DNA of 64,000 nt. Origin: Adiantum capillus-veneris. Lineage: Eukaryota > Streptophyta > Polypodiopsida > Polypodiales > Pteridaceae. This document shows, piece by piece, positions 43,627 through 55,450 of the stretch. Positions within the stretch are counted from its first letter, which is position 1, and each line of letters opens with the position of its first letter. The stretch is from the NCBI GenBank assembly GCA_014529385.2, contig CM043962.1:87279680-87343679 (forward strand). Reading direction: 5' to 3'. Both the position numbers and the translations under genes were made by a program. Below the pieces are notes generated by a model that did no database searches, was not told where the DNA came from, and saw nothing but the letters and a program-made list of their open reading frames with translations.

Positions 43627-44560
43627 GTCGCTGTGCTCTTAGAGCTGTAGGCCACACCCACTGCTTGAAGGAGCTTCTGACACGTGGCAGTGGGAGGGAG
43701 CCGGAATTCCCTCCCCCATTATCCTTAGTATAGATACTTTAAATGGGAGGTGAGATGCAATCTGGTCGAAAAAATCATTTTTCTCAACAATAAAGGTGAT
43801 ATGGCTCTGAGAATCTTTGTACTGCTAGATATGGTCCTTCAAGCAGATTCATAATGGATGTTTTTTACGTAGTTTTTGTTTTCATCGAGTCTTATTCAAG
43901 ATATGGCATAAACAAACAAAGCAAAGCTTTGAAGTGTATATTGTGCATGTGTTATTGCATATTCTCAATAACGCTATCTATCTTTTCACACATGCTTACA
44001 TGCATGTGTGCATGCCCGAGCTTGCCCGCATACATACATTTGCTAAAACACATAAATATGTGTGTGTTATGTACGTTTATTGGTCTAATCATGTTGTGAA
44101 TTTTAACGGTTTCAATCCATGCTAGCTGGATGTAAGGCTCTTGCATCATCAACATCTGCAATCATAAATCAAGTTGCTTTTTCTGATCATAAATCAGGTT
44201 GTTTGTCCTAATTGCCTCAAGGGTTTCTATATCTGCAACAAAATTTATGGTCAAATTTTCATATTAGAATGATATACATGAATTTTCTACTATGTTTAGC
44301 CATCGCTCGTGGATAAAGAGCTACGACCATGGCTTGGTTCCCTTTTTTTGTGATGAAAAGTGAGGGGAATAATGCAATTTATTAGAATGATCTCTGGAAA
44401 TTTCATGATCGGTGCTTCAGTTCGTATTGTTTTCGCTTTGTTATTGTTTGGTACAAGATAAGATTTTCGGATTCTTTTTAGTCATACTTACATGTTAATT
44501 GCAATAGAAGTATTTCCAAGTCATTTAGGTTCTATTTTCCTTACGTGTCCCTATAATTCT
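43320..44560. other. Unassigned stretch with a (CT)n run
   Basis: A CT microsatellite lies at about 43588-43622. Nothing else is supported. Confidence 0.4.
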
Positions 44561-44561
44561 T

Positions 44562-44775
44562 AACATCATGAGCATGTGCAGATGATAGCTAGATCACATA
44601 CCTGGCTAGATTCAGTGGGAGGCAGAGGGTTGTCGATCCCCTCCTTCAGGGCCAACAACCCTAGATATGCCATGCCTCATCTATAGGACCTCATGATGTC
44701 ATTGTAATCTGCAATGTGCGAATCATAGGCAAGATATGTCTAAATTGTCTTGTGATTGGCACTTTGATGTCCACT
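44562..44775. mobile_element. MITE-like palindromic repeat, copy 1
   Basis: A core of 139 bp has mirrored ends AACATCATGAG and CTCATGATGTC. The following 75 bp (GCAATGTGCGAAT... to CTTGTGATTGG) also match copy 2. Confidence 0.6.
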
Positions 44776-44886
44776 CATACTAACATGACAGATTGCACCT
44801 TAGACAAGTTAGCACCACATGTTGGTAGAGACCATTAGGTAAGTAGTCTTGGTTAGTGGGCATTGCTATAGAACATCCCTAGAACT

Positions 44887-44888
<2 letters not shown>

Positions 44889-44969
<81 letters not shown>
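44889..44969. repeat. (GT)n then (GA)n microsatellite
   Basis: About 28 GT units followed by about 11 GA units. Confidence 0.95.
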
Positions 44970-44971
<2 letters not shown>

Positions 44972-46820
44972 TATGTTCTATGTCAGAGTCGGAGGGAGCA
45001 AAGAGTCTTAGTTGATCACAGAACGTGATGCAAAACATACCTAACGAGGAAAAGACTGGGATAAAGTGTTGTTCTCGTACTACAGAACGGTTATGCAGAG
45101 GACATACATAGATTCACATCAACCACCTAGGAATAAACTAAACATGTACAAAGTGCATTGGGTATTGTAATATATAAGTTGAATTGTTGAAATGTGAGAG
45201 AACAAGTGTGTGTCTATTTGATATATAGATTCGATGATTGAGATTGAGCATACACTAGTGAATAAAACATGTGTCTAAACTAAACTAAAGGAAGCACTGA
45301 AAAACTCAAAAAATACAGAAAGAATCAACAGACTATAAAAATTGAATTGCACTACCGACCTAGTAATTGTGTACGAGTGTGGTCGAATTGTCCAAGCCAG
45401 AGCACAATGTTTGAATCAAGTTACATAAAAAGTAATGTGAATAGTTAAATATTTCGTTGTGCAATTAAGCGCAAAGTGAAAATGCCAATATATAGTGCAC
45501 GTCATGTAGAAGTGCCATACAAAAATATGGTGAAGAGTTGGCACTATGATCTCTCCAAAAATTATAAGAAACATGCCCTAACCCGTAGCATTTATGTATT
45601 GGCCAAGCAAACACATAGGCATGGGAAATTGGATGTAGATATCACACCTTATAGTGTTGTCGAACTTGAGTCGTGATTGTGTAGTCAAAACGTCCATTGT
45701 TATGAATATATGTCCTACTTGTCACACACAAAACATGAGTTAACAAAAATGCTAAAGATGCAAAATATACATTAAACTTAAAGAGAAACAGAGCTAACAA
45801 GCTAAGGACATACATATTGAACCTCCTTCAGTATAATGTTTCTATGATACAAGGTCATCATTTTGATTTTCTCTTACAATTGTCTTCTGAAAATTGTAAT
45901 CTATATCTACATTGTGTTAGAAACTAGAGAGTTGTATGGGGTGTTTTGTCCCAAGTAATATAGCTTGTCTGTTTTATATCTACTAAGTATGGTTCACAGC
46001 TAGCTACTTTGGCTATATATTTTGATCAAAGGTTGACACTTGATTTTCTCCTCTATGGGGAATTGGGGGTTTGGTAACTCACTCTACTCTACTCATAAAT
46101 AATAGTTTCCTTGGCACCTAAAGGGGTAGGTATACCATGTTCTCTTCATGTGTATTACTGTTCCCATAAGGACAAGAATACAATATATAAGTGTGTTTTT
46201 AAACTTTACATGTGTGTAAACCTTATAGCTTTCTCTAGAAAGAACAAGTTGACACTGTGGTGCGTATGGATTTTTACATACTTTTTATGTCGAGGAGATG
46301 GATTTGTTCTTCTTCTATTTGCGACATTGATAATAAATATGCTATCATGTTGATACCTGTCTTCCACTAGATCGATCTAGTTTTCACTGACACGTTCCTT
46401 TGGATGGTGGCAAGTAAAGCGGTCGCAGATAAAATATTGGCTTCAACTTTGAAGTTTTTTTTTGAAGTGTGTAAGAAATTTTTTGACTATTGTCTTTCAT
46501 TAAACAAAATCAAGACAATTATACACAAGCTTAATTTGTCACATCATATATTGCATTTGAGAACGAATATGTTATGTGCTAATCACCCTCAAATCCTTTT
46601 TTATAGATATATCCTCAACCATTTATATTTCTAAACAAATATAGTAATATTCTTAACCCATTACTTTTATAGATGTACGCTCAACCATATATATTGTTTA
46701 AGCATCTAGTGCAAATTGCATGTAAAATTAATTAAAAAATATAAACCTTGTCATGTGAAAGTGGCATTTATATTAGTCGATTGTCCATAATACTTTGAAT
46801 CACATTGCTCATGAGGCGAT
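44970..46820. other. Unassigned AT-rich stretch
   Basis: No coding motif, recognised repeat or splice structure is seen. A 66-codon frame at 45476-45676 has no support beyond being open. Confidence 0.4.
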
Positions 46821-46821
46821 G

Positions 46822-46824
<3 letters not shown>

Positions 46825-46906
<82 letters not shown>
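46825..46906. repeat. (CT)n then (AC)n microsatellite
   Basis: About 20 CT units followed by about 20 AC units. Confidence 0.95.
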
Positions 46907-46908
<2 letters not shown>

Positions 46909-46909
46909 T

Positions 46910-47425
46910 GTAGACTTATTTCCAAAATTCAACTAAGTTGGTGTAAACACACGCTAAAACCTCACGCCCTCACTTTATATATACATTTTTTTTTTTTTGC
47001 TTATTTCATGAAGATTTCTTACTCGATTTTACACATTTGCTCACCCTCCTACACGGTGGCTTTCTTGAAGCTTAGAAGAAGCACTTTTTTGCATGCACAT
47101 TTTAATTGGTTTAAACATGGAGGCTGAATGGCACTTACAAGATCAAGTGCATACTGGCAAGATGCAACCCAGTAATGGGTGAATGGGTGGTTGTGGTATT
47201 GCACTATTTAGAGATAAGTGATTTGATTAATCACTTAATGGATCTAAGCTATTATACATCATGTCATTAATGCTATCGCTATCGACACCAAGCACCCCTC
47301 TTTCCCCTACACATGTGCTCTTTTTGTGCTTTCTCAAGTATGGACACTTGTAAATTCACAAGAAGATTTAGAAATTTTCTCATGTAGGAAAACTGAGTCT
47401 TTCTCAATGTTTTTCATACAATGCA
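46910..47425. other. Unassigned stretch
   Basis: AT-rich, with a T run at 46987-46998. Nothing is supported. Confidence 0.4.
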
Positions 47426-47426
47426 T

Positions 47427-47655
47427 AACATCATGAGCTTCTGCTCCAGAGGCACCACATACCTAGCTAGGTACGATTGGGGGCAGTGGACACCCCCCCC
47501 CCCCCCGGGCCGGCGGTCCCTTGCCCCCAATCGTGCCTAGCTAGGTATGCGGTGCCTCCCTCACAGAAGCTCATGATGTTGACATAAGTCGCAATGTGGG
47601 AAATATTGTGAGAATTTGTCCAAAACTTCTTGTGATGCATGCATGTCTTGGTATA
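47427..47655. mobile_element. MITE-like palindromic repeat, copy 2, with C14 loop
   Basis: 59-bp inverted repeats (47427-47485 and 47522-47580), almost perfect, contain AACATCATGAGCTTCTG and TACCTAGCTAGG. They flank a loop with 14 C and GGGCCGGC. Homology to copy 1 continues to about 47655. There is no clear target duplication. Confidence 0.75.
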
Positions 47656-47659
47656 TTTG

Positions 47660-48604
47660 ATTAGAAATAAATAAATAAATATATATATATGCAAAAAGCT
47701 TGGTATACATACACCTATGTGTAGAATAGCAATAGTATATTGTGGCTACTTGGCTTGCACTTTGTGATAACTCTATCATTTGAAGGTGAGAATGTAGCAT
47801 TTGCCCTATGTATGGTTTGAATGTTTGGCTTGGACACTTTAAAGAGTGGTGTAAAACTAGTCATACACGCACTGGTAATATTTCTCACTATATGGGTTGT
47901 GTAATTTGGGCCATGGATGGATGGTGCTTTGGCTTTCTATGCTTGGCTTACATAACAAGGTACTCTTCTGAGCTGCTCTTTCTAGATGGCATGTCTGAAA
48001 GAATAGCTTGTCTAGTTGCTACTACTTTTTGATTGAGCTTTGAATGAAGCGAGAATTGGATTGTTCTAGTGTATTTTGGTTAGCTAATCATTGAGTGTGT
48101 TACATTAATGTACATAAAATATTAACTAGGGATGAACTTTGTAGTGGATCAAAACACATATGCATAAGTGCGTCTAGTTTTGGATTAGTTTAAATGAGTT
48201 TTGAAATGGACAAGATAGATAGTGTTTTGACATGTATATATGGGCTCATTATGGCACTATCTAGGAATGATAGGTAGGTACCACTAGCTTGTTAATGTTT
48301 TTATGGCAAAGGAGGTCGCACACATACTCTCTCTCCTTGTTTGAATTTCTTTGGGACAATGGAGAGCAGACACATAATGTCTTTGAATTTATGTGGTCTT
48401 CTTAGTTAAGAGAGAGAACACACACATATTCTCTCTATATTTTTCAAAGTAACTTAACATCTCTATGATAGAGGGTGTGCTAGAAGAAAATGTGTAATGA
48501 AAATGGCCTATGAACTTTGAGCATAGCGAAATTAAGAAATTAGGTGAAGCACTTTTGAGAGATTACTTTGTGAGCATATCACGTGAACTTAATTGATGGT
48601 AGCA
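47660..48604. other. Unassigned stretch
   Basis: AT-rich sequence with no supported feature, ending at the target site of the first full Copia element. Confidence 0.4.
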
Positions 48605-48609
48605 ACATA
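48605..48609. other. Target site duplication, left copy (ACATA)
   Basis: Identical to 54169-54173. Confidence 0.9.
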
Positions 48610-48688
48610 TGTTAGGAAATAAGATGTAGCTAAATAGATAATTGAGTAGATTACTTAATGGAGAGAGACATATTTACATACACGAGAT

Positions 48689-48737
<49 letters not shown>

Positions 48738-49386
48738 CACGATATACGTGGTTCATCCAATGTGGGCTACGTCCACGGGAAAGCAGCCACTCAATGGCTT
48801 TAGTACTTCAAAACAAGAAGTAGTTTACGAAGGGATTATACCCTTAATGGAGCTCCCGCCTTGCTTCACTCTCACCACCTCACACTCACCATGTTGCATC
48901 AACTTCACACTATATGAAATGTGTGTAGAAATGGCCTCCTTTTATAGGCCAAAAGGGCTACCCTCTCTTATGAGAGGCAGCCATGTGTAGCCGCCCTTAT
49001 GCGAATAACTCCAAATTGGACCCTCCAATCCGTCCATGTGTGGCCACCCTTGAGAAGACAAGTCTGCTTTTGAATTCGGCCACCGGCCACCGGCCATTGA
49101 CTTCCGACCAGCGGCCACCGGCCATTGACTACCGGCCACCGACCAACCGACCGGTTGTTTTCCGACCACTTTCCGGCCGCCGTCCGGCCATAATATTCCG
49201 GCGAGGGAAAAAAAATCTCGCCCCCGAGGCCCCTAAAGTTGCCCCCGGTTTTTGACTGTGAAAATTTTGGTTTCCGGTGAGTGATTTACCTTCACGCACA
49301 ATGGCTTCTCCTCATAATGGGGGCCTTACAAATGTGCGCTTTTACCACAGAAAATTACAAGGGTAAATCAGGCTCCATACTTAACA
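48610..49386 (-). mobile_element. 3' LTR of Copia-1
   Basis: 777 bp, including a (GA)n run at 48690-48733 and a TATAAA on the minus strand (48941-48946). Confidence 0.95.
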
Positions 49387-49387
49387 A

Positions 49388-49400
49388 TCTCCCACTTGGA
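49388..49400 (-). other. Polypurine tract of Copia-1
   Basis: CCAAGTGGGAGAT on the minus strand, just before the 3' LTR start. It primes plus-strand synthesis in this family. Confidence 0.8.
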
Positions 49401-49447
49401 GACTGATCTCCAAACCAAACCTGTGAACTGCTTTCCATCCTGGCTTC

Positions 49448-50860
49448 TTATCCTTGAATGCCGATTGAAGATGAGCAAAAGCTCAACTTCTCCTTGTTGA
49501 CCACCTTTGTGAACATGTCTGCAGGATTTTCACTTGTATGCACCTTTTCTAGCTTTAGCTGTCCCTCTTCCAAAAGAGTGCGTATGAAGTGATATCTCAC
49601 CTCAATGTGCTTTGTCCTTGAATGAAAGGCTGAGTTCTTCGCAAGATGGATAGCGCTTTGGCTATCACTATACAAAACACAATTGTCTTGTTTGAATCCA
49701 AGCTCTTCTAAGAATCTGTGAAGCCACAAAATTTCTTTGCTTGCCTCCGTCATTGCTACATACTCTGCTTCCGTGGTAGAAAGTGAGACCACTTTCTGCA
49801 GCTTTGAAGCCCAGCTTACTATTGTGCCTCCAATCGTGAACACATAGCCAGTAGTGCTCCTTCGAGTATCTTTGTCACCTGTCATATCTGCATCAGTATA
49901 CCCTTCTAGAAAAATATCAGTTCCTCCAAAACACAAAGCATTTGTTGTTGTCCCTTTTAGATACCTAAGTATCCACTTCACAGCTTGCCAATGCTCTTTA
50001 CCTGGGTTGTCCATGAACCTACTCACAACTCCCACTGCATGTACAATGTCTGGCCTTGTCCAGACCATAGCATACATTAGAGAACCTACCGCTGCAGCAT
50101 ATGGAACTTTAGACATATAGGCTATCTCCTCTTGTGTCTTTGGAAACATATCCTTCGTTAGTTTAAAATGACCAGCCAAAGGTGTAGAAACTGGTTTTGC
50201 ATTTTGCATTGCAAACCTTTCTAGTACCTTCTTGATGTAATCTGCTTGAGATAGCTTTATTGTCTTCTTCGTCCTGTCCCTTGATATTTTCATACCAAGT
50301 ATCCTCTTTGCAGCACCTAAATCTTTCATTGAAAAAGATTTAGACAGCTCCTCTTTTAGGTCTTTGATGTCCTGCATGTTAGCACTTGCAATCAACATGT
50401 CATGAACATACAACATTAGGATGATGAATTTCCCATCTCCCAAATTCTTCGTGTAGACGCAGTGATCCGAGTTGCATCTTGTGAATCCATGATCCAACAT
50501 CCATCGATCAAACTTCAAGTACCATTGTCTTGATGCTTGCTTTAAACCATACAAGCTCTTCTTTAATCTGCAAACCATTTTCTCCTTACCTTTTACTTCA
50601 TACCCCTTTGGTTGAAGCATGTAGATTTTCTCCTCTAAATCACCGTGAGGGAATGCCGTATTTACATCCATTTGCTTGAGATTTAGATCATGAGCAGCCA
50701 CAAGGCTTAAGACAAGCTTAATTGAGTTCATTTTTACAACAGGAGAAAATATTTCATTGAAGTCAATACCTTTCTTTTGAGAAAAACCTTTTACCACAAG
50801 CCTAGACTTGTACCTTTTCTTCCCACCTTCTTCTTCCTTCACCTTGTACACCCATTTGTT
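49448..50860 (-). pseudogene. Copia-1 reverse transcriptase and RNase H
   Basis: Minus strand, same frame as the upstream parts, after a TAG at 50861-50863. It starts with NKWVYKVK, the usual RT entry. Motifs: FNEIFSPVVKMNSIK, MDVNTAFPHGDLEEKIYM, LYGLKQASRQWY, and the catalytic block YVHDMLIAS (about 50413-50387), where the family has Tyr-Val-Asp-Asp: the first Asp is His (codon 50402-50404). RNase H shows YTDADMTGDKDTRRSTTGY, STTEAEYVAM and YSDSQSAIHLAKN, so its acidic residues remain. The His substitution alone should abolish polymerase activity. Confidence 0.9.
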
Positions 50861-50863
50861 CTA

Positions 50864-51910
50864 AAGTGCCTGCTTACCTTTAGGAAACTCAACCAACTCC
50901 CATGTTTGGTTGCGATGTAGTGAGTCCATCTCCACTTGCATGCTCTTTGTCCATTCTTCTTTGGATTCATGTTGCATAGCTTCTTCATATGATTCCGGCT
51001 CTCCAGAATCTGAGATCAAGAGATGGTTGAAGGAAGGAACAAACCTTTCTGGAGGTCTACTTGCTCTTGTAGATCTTCGGGGAATAGGTTGAGGCTCCTC
51101 ATTTGGTTGACGTTGTTGCACATTGTCACCGTTTGCAGTCTTTGAGTCTTCACTGTCCTCAAGCTCCATGTACTCATTACCTGTTTCTTTTGTTTGTTTT
51201 CTTTCCAAGTAATCTTTGTACATATTTTGTTCGTTAAAAATTACATTCCTACTCCTTAAGATTTTACCATCTTCAGGATTCCATAGACGATGCCCAAAGT
51301 CACCTTCTTCATAGCCAATGAAGAAACACTTTTTGGACTTTGCATATGGCTTTGATCTTAGGCTTCTATCTATGTGCATGAAAGACTCACACCCAAACAC
51401 TTTGATAAATGCATAATTCACCGGTTTACCTGTCCATGCCTCTTCTGGAACTCCCCCATCCAATGCCGTTGAGGGTGACCGATTGATTAAGTACATAGAT
51501 GTACTTACAGCTTCCGCCCAAAGCTCAAGCGGTAGGCCTGTATGTAGCCGCATGCTTCGTGCTCGCTCCATGATTGTCCTGTTCATCCTTTCCGAAATCC
51601 CATTTTGTTGAAGTGTCCTTGGGGTTGTCCTTTGCCTCCGAATGCCATTGCTAGCACAAAAGCTTTCAAAAGCTTGGGTGCAATATTCACCTCCATTGTC
51701 GGATCTGAGGCATTTAACTTTGGTTCCTGATTTATTCTCCACAAAGGCTTTCCACCTTTGAAATATGGAAAACACATCGGACTTATTCTTCATGACATAA
51801 ACCCATGTTTTTCTAGTCGCATCGTCTATGAATGTTACATAGTACAATGAGCCACCAAGTGATGGTGTACTTGCAAGACCCCAAACATCAGAATGAACCA
51901 ACTCAAGTTT
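50864..51910 (-). pseudogene. Copia-1 integrase
   Basis: Between the in-frame TAA at 51911-51913 and the TAG at 50861-50863. It contains VHSDVWG (first catalytic Asp), CLRSDNGGEYCTQAF (second Asp) and QQNGISERMNRT (catalytic Glu), the full D-D-E set, then the Copia-type KVFGCESFMH and NPEDGKILRSRNVIF region. The zinc-finger part lies upstream of the TAA (LWHYRLGHLS...CEDCVYGKQ), so the stop separates finger from core. Confidence 0.9.
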
Positions 51911-53329
51911 TTACTTTTTTCTTTCATTTCCTGATTTTTGAAATTTTACCCTCTTTTGTTTACCATAAACACAATCTTCACAGAACTCTAAGTCCACTTC
52001 TTTCAAACCTGGTAGAAGCTTCTTCGTTTGAAGGATTTGCATTCCTTTGGCACTCAGATGCCCAAGCCGGTAGTGCCACACCGCACTGTCAACTTCTGTA
52101 GTTGTTGCACAAGCTGAAGGCTGCATGCTGATAGTACACAAGTAAAGTGTACCGACCTTTTCTCCCTTGGCAACCACCAAAGATCCCTTTGAGATCTTCC
52201 ACCGTTTGTTTCCGAATGCAATCTTGTGACCTTCATCATCCAATTGTCCTGTAGAGATCAATTTTTTTTGAAGAGAAGGAACATGTTTAACATCTTTAAG
52301 CTTCCATTCATTTCCGTTAGTAGTTTTGACAGAAACTGTACCTTTGCCGACAATCTCACAAGCTTCATCATCTCCCAAGTATACATACCCAAAATTACCT
52401 TTGATGTAATCTTGGAAATGTTGCCTGTGTGGTGTCACATGGAATGAAGCCCCGGAATCTACTATCCAGGAATTAGACACATTGTCTAATGAGAGAATTA
52501 GAGCATCTTGCTCTACTTTACCTGCCACATTGGCCTCCGATGTTGGCTTGTTGTCTTGAGACTCAGTCTCCTTCTTCTTCTTAGACCAGAAATCCTTCTT
52601 GACGTGGCCCTTCTTGCCGCAGTTCCAACATTCAAGAATTGACTTTGTGCGTGACTTGCTCCGCCTTGAGCAATTACGACCCTTTTGGTTTTTGAACCTC
52701 TCCTTAGGCCTTCCTCTTGTTTCCACTGACAGTGCAGCACTTGATGATTCTCCTGTGCTTCTCCTTCGTATTTCCTCGCTTAGGAGAACACCCACAACAT
52801 CATCAAACTTAAGAGTATTAGTGCTAGAAATAGAATTACTTACAACCATCACAAGGCTGTCCCAACTATCCGGTAGAGATGATAGTATAAGGAGAGCTCG
52901 CACTTTGTCATCGAAATTGATTTTCACCGATCGAATTTGACTTATGTTTGTGTTAAAGTCATTTAGGTGTTCTGCAACTGAACCATTCTCTACCATCTTT
53001 AGATTGAACAAGCGCTTCATAAGAAATACCTTATTGGATGCCGATGGTTTCTCGTAGAAGTCGTCAAGTGACTTCATCAAGTCCTCCGTGGTCTTCATCT
53101 CCGCAACATTGAAGGCCACCGTTGACGCCAAGCTTAACCGGATTGTTCCTAGTGCCTTTAGATCAAGGACAATCCATGCTTCATTTCCCATTGTTGCGGG
53201 CTTCTTCGCAAGACCGCCTAGTGGCAAATAGAGGACCTTCTGGTCGAGATAGTCTTCAATTTGCATCTTCCAATGTTGGTAGTTTTTGCCGTTGAACTTC
53301 TCAATCTTGAGCTTCCCTTCCTCCCCCAT
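51911..53329 (-). pseudogene. Copia-1 gag, protease and integrase finger
   Basis: The ATG at 53329 follows a short leader from the primer-binding site. Order: gag (FNGKNYQHWKMQIEDYL, residues about 12-28), a basic stretch, a zinc knuckle CWNCGKKGHVKKDF in which the last Cys of CX2CX4HX4C is Phe (codon 52589-52591), protease with SWIVDSGASFHVTPHR, and the integrase finger. It ends at TAA 51911-51913. Apart from the knuckle change, the residues expected of the family are in place. Confidence 0.9.
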
Positions 53330-53388
53330 AACTCCCACTCAATTCAAGGAATCCTTTCCTTGAGATAATTTAGCTACGAGCAAACCTT

Positions 53389-53400
53389 GCTCTGATACCA
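53389..53400 (-). other. Primer-binding site of Copia-1
   Basis: TGGTATCAGAGC on the minus strand, the classic Copia match to initiator tRNA-Met, two bases inside the 5' LTR. Confidence 0.9.
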
Positions 53401-53402
53401 GT

Positions 53403-54168
53403 TGTTAGGAAATAAGACGTAGCTAAATAGATAATTGAGTAGATTACTTAATGGAGAGAGACAGATTTATATACACGAGATTATAGAGTAGAGAGAGAGA
53501 GAGAGAGAGTACACACGATATACGTGGTTCACCCAATGTGGGCTACGTCCACGGGAAAGCAGCCACTCAATGTCTTTAGTACTTCAAAACAAGAAGTAGT
53601 TTACAAAGGGATTATACCCTTAATGGAGCTCCTGCCTTGCTTCACTCTCACCACCTCACATTCACCATGTTGCATCAACTTCACACTATATGAAATGTGT
53701 GTAGAAATGGCCTCCTTTTATAGGCCAAAAGGGCTGCCCTCTCTTATGAGAGGCAGCCATGTGTAGCCACCCTTGTGCGAATAAGTTCAAATCGGACCCT
53801 CCAATCCACCCATGTGTGGCCGCCGTTGAGAAGTCAAGTCCGATTTTGAATTCGGCCACCGGCCATTGACTTCCGACCACCGGCCACCAGCCACCGACCT
53901 ACCGGCCGGTTGTTTTCCGACCACTTTCCGATCGTCGTCTAGCCATAATATTCCGGCGAAAAGGAATATTCCGGCGAGGGAAAAAAACATCGGGGGCTTC
54001 CGGCCCCGAGGCCCCTAAAGTTGTCCCTGGTTTTTTACTGTGAAAATTTTGGTTTTCGGTGAGTGATTTACTTTCACGCACGATGGCTTCTCCTCATAAT
54101 GGGGGCCTTACAAATGTGCGCTTTTACCACAAAAATTTACAAGGGTAAATCAGGCTCCATACTTAACA
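53403..54168 (-). mobile_element. 5' LTR of Copia-1
   Basis: 766 bp, a homologue of 48610-49386 with a shorter GA run and an extra AAAAGGAATATTCCGGCG-like insertion near 53958. Confidence 0.95.
53717..53722 (-). promoter_or_regulatory. TATA box in the Copia-1 5' LTR
   Basis: GCCTATAAAAGGAGGCC on the minus strand, preserved in both LTRs. It is the likely start point signal for element RNA. Confidence 0.7.
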
Positions 54169-54173
54169 ACATA
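54169..54173. other. Target site duplication, right copy (ACATA)
   Basis: Identical to 48605-48609. Confidence 0.9.
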
Positions 54174-55123
54174 AACATGGTACTTAGTTAACTTGGCATA
54201 AACAATACTTTTGCAAGAGAGAGAGTTTAGAGAACATGACAATAGTTGAGGACCGGATTCATATGGAGCCGGTCCCCCCTCCAATAGGCATTTGTATTAT
54301 AGTTTCTCCCACCAAGAGAGACTTGGTACAATATAATTTTTGTGTTTCTTGTGACCTACGTGATGCAATGAACATGGAAAGCTTCATGCATCACAAGCAT
54401 AACATAAACTTGTAGAAAGCATTAACTATCCCAAGCCTTAGTCCCAAGGCCTCAAACACATTCAAAGATGGAGAGAGCTAGCGGGGAATGAGGGTAAGGA
54501 AGAGGAAGAAGAAACATTATATAGGAGAAAGAAATAGTTCCTCACTTATCATTACTCTTCTTACTAGCATACATAATAGAATAGTAATGGAGAGGGAGAA
54601 GATAACAAGCTTAAGCATTGAATCATGGCTCTTGGTTGGATTTGCATTCCATAGCCAAGAGTGTTGATGTAGGCTCTCACTTCTCACAAGCTTGGAGAAG
54701 GAGGTGGTGTTCCTCAACTTTCACCAAGTGAGAATGCCCTTGAAAATGAGTGTGTGTGTGTGTGGAGTATATCCCTCTAGCACCCCCCTTCCTTGCTTTG
54801 GGCGAGTGGTGACTTTTCTACATGTTTCAAGCTCATTGGACCCCTCTACCCCTAGCCAATCACATGCAGTCAAGTACAAGGGTAGTCTTTTGACAAGTGT
54901 CCTCCTTACCCCTTAGAGAGAGAGCTTGAAAATATCTAGATATTTGTTGGATGGAAGTAGAAGCTCATTGGACCCCTCTTTAGCCCAACCAATAGCATTC
55001 AAGCACACCATGTGCTTAAGCTTAGTGAGAGTCTGACATGTGTTCCATGTGCCCTTTTAGAAAAGGGGTGCCCCTTGGGTGAGTGGAAGGTTAGGTCAAA
55101 GATTCCCCTAACTTTGGGACTTT

Positions 55124-55237
55124 GATGCATAGGAAGCTTCTGAAGCAACTTCCTCATTAAGTGTGTAGGGTCTCTTTTTGACTCAAGCATCTTACCCCTC
55201 ATGCATAGGAAGCTTCTCAAGCAACTTCCTCATTAAG
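55124..55237. repeat. Direct repeat, 77-bp apart
   Basis: ATGCATAGGAAGCTTCTGAAGCAACTTCCTCATTAAGT-like sequence starts at 55124 and 55201. Confidence 0.85.
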
Positions 55238-55280
55238 TATTACAAGTACCTCAAGTACCTTAGTCATCAACCATGACAAG

Positions 55281-55450
55281 CACCTTAGGTGGAGTTCCCA
55301 CCTCAAGCTCATCCCTAGCTTGCCTAAAGTCAAAGACAAGTTTAGGTCGGGTTCCCACCTCAAGCACAGCTCTAGCTTGCTTAAGGTCAAAGACAAGTTT
55401 AGGTCGGGTTCCCACCTCAAGCTCAGTCCTAGTTTGCTTAAGGTCAAAGG
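55281..55450. repeat. 57-bp tandem repeat, three copies
   Basis: TTCCCACCTCAAGC starts at 55295, 55352 and 55409. The copies are about 90% alike and 57 is a multiple of three, so a 19-residue peptide repeat is open on both strands. No other sign of coding is seen. Confidence 0.9.

Larger units (their letters stand above)
48610..54168 (-). mobile_element. Copia-1, full-length LTR retrotransposon, inactivated
   Basis: 5.56 kb with LTRs of 777 and 766 bp, TGTTAAG...CCTAACA termini on the minus strand, TSD ACATA, initiator-Met primer-binding site and a polypurine tract. One reading frame (53329-49448, about 1293 codons) covers gag, protease, integrase, RT and RNase H in Copia order, broken by only two stops and two changed key residues. 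LTR differences are mostly in the GA run and scattered substitutions. Confidence 0.95.
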
